A DNA stretch of 64,000 nt, taken from NCBI GenBank assembly GCA_023421115.1, contig JAEZUI010000025.1, positions 20,234 to 84,233 on the forward strand, written 5' to 3'. Below the pieces are notes generated by a model that was not told the DNA's origin, made no database searches, and saw nothing but the letters and a program-made list of their open reading frames with translations. Below, in pieces: positions 63,534 to 64,000 of the stretch; positions within the stretch are counted from its first letter, which is position 1; every line of letters begins with the position of its first letter. Origin of the DNA: Bacillota bacterium. Its GTDB lineage: Bacteria > Bacillota > Clostridia > Acetivibrionales > Acetivibrionaceae. A program made the translations under genes and the position numbers.

Positions 63534-63689
63534 TCAGTCAAATATTGCAAATATCGGATAGAAGTTTTTTACTTTAATCAATTCTTGTAGCTGCCCATAA
63601 AACAACTCACCTAGACGAATCTTTTCTGCAAAATCACTGATTTCTGTTAATGTCTGATTTATACTTTCATTAGCAACAGAAAAGGACAT
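63534..63689 (-). pseudogene. Possible gene remnant (51 codons)
   Basis: ATG at 63689 to TGA at 63534. It encodes MSFSVANESINQTLTEISDF and an amphipathic tail ending YPIFAIFD, with protein-like composition. There is no ribosome binding site, and the frame is open for a further 12 codons upstream, so it looks like the 3' end of a broken gene. Not recognised. Confidence 0.35.
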
Positions 63690-63918
63690 CTTGATAAAAT
63701 TCAATGTGTCATTTCCGAAGTTCAGTTAATAAATAAAATTGTGCCTTGATTTAAGTTTAATAAAGTTTTTGCAACAGAACCTAATGAAAAACATGTATTT
63801 ATCTTTATCTGTTTCTACTGTATACCAAGATCTGAGCATTACAGATTTTTTCCCATGTTCTATTAATTTCCTATGATAAAACCCCATCTTTATTTTACTT
63901 AAATCTTTCCACCAATTT

Positions 63919-64000
63919 CTAAGGTGATTTTGTACATTTTAGTCTATTTTTATTTCCTGATGGACTTTTTGAAGTGGACAAGGATTTATCAACCAGTTCG
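63919..64000 (-). pseudogene. C-terminal end of a gene entering from the right, or a remnant
   Basis: An open frame from the right edge to TAG at 63919 (26 codons; ELVDKSLSTSKSPSGNK near its start). It is too short to name. It could be the end of the toxin gene expected upstream of an immunity gene. Confidence 0.25.

Noticed and set aside
1..64000. CRISPR arrays, rRNA and tRNA genes, complete insertion sequences
   Set aside because: I looked for spaced identical repeats, rRNA-like GC-rich conserved blocks, cloverleaf genes and transposase motifs and found none that can be supported.

Overview
The window is low-GC DNA from an anaerobic, cellulosome-producing clostridium, of the broad Acetivibrio/Ruminiclostridium/Pseudobacteroides type. 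The support is three secreted enzymes with dockerin modules (a tandem CE3 esterase, a family 8 polysaccharide lyase, a family 8 glycoside hydrolase), Gram-positive signalling genes (LytTR regulator, BlaI/BlaR1, PolC, CvfB), a desulfoferrodoxin, and strong AGGAGG-type ribosome binding sites. I saw no rRNA, tRNA or CRISPR array.

Layout. 1-5028 (-) is the 5' part of a giant secreted FG-GAP/fibronectin/Ig-like protein. Divergent from it lies a three-gene unit at 5214-10007 (+): LytTR response regulator, secreted Ser/Thr/Pro-rich Ig-like protein, and 7TM-DISM sensor kinase. Two direct repeats 20 bp apart sit in the shared promoter. A small 2Fe-2S ferredoxin and a heavily deleted GGDEF-EAL pseudogene follow. 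At 11522-12887 (-) a cation/proton antiporter is preceded by a fluoride riboswitch with a terminator. At 12931-18162 (-) is a 1743-residue Ser/Thr kinase-ATPase-TPR-GAF-GGDEF protein. At 18429-21014 (+) are a lipoprotein beta-carbonic anhydrase and an orphan sugar-binding lipoprotein. At 21152-22780 (-) is the CE3-CE3-dockerin esterase, with a 30-codon ORF upstream.

23240-33190 (-) is the most interesting block. In transcription order it encodes a UbiA-type prenyltransferase, an old-yellow-enzyme flavoprotein with an Fe-S motif, ACP, an alpha-oxoamine synthase, a diacylglycerol/sphingosine-type lipid kinase, a ThiL/AIR-synthase-like protein, a ketosynthase, an NAD-dependent 3-ketoreductase/epimerase and a radical SAM-SPASM protein. 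Genes from ACP to ketosynthase are tightly packed or overlapping. The set recalls bacterial sphingolipid loci (oxoamine synthase + ACP + reductase + lipid kinase) but adds prenylation, ene-reduction and radical chemistry. A 210-bp inverted-repeat element sits between the ketosynthase and reductase genes.

Further right: PL8 lyase with an N-terminal dockerin (33626-37300); a membrane protein; a spermidine/putrescine operon (regulator-potA-B-C-D); polC; a zinc phospholipase C-like/PLAT protein with a YegP-like gene, flanked by two copies of the polC leader, which suggests an inserted block; a pirin; desulfoferrodoxin; cvfB; blaR1-blaI with a near-perfect 44-bp palindrome; GH8-dockerin; a pRiA4b ORF-3-like gene flanked by direct repeats; an HD phosphohydrolase with a YwgA-like partner; and, at the right edge, a possible CdiI-like immunity protein with gene remnants. 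A short dispersed repeat (core GGTGTTTCAAAAAA) recurs at several intergenic sites and supplies the last codons of the flavoprotein gene.
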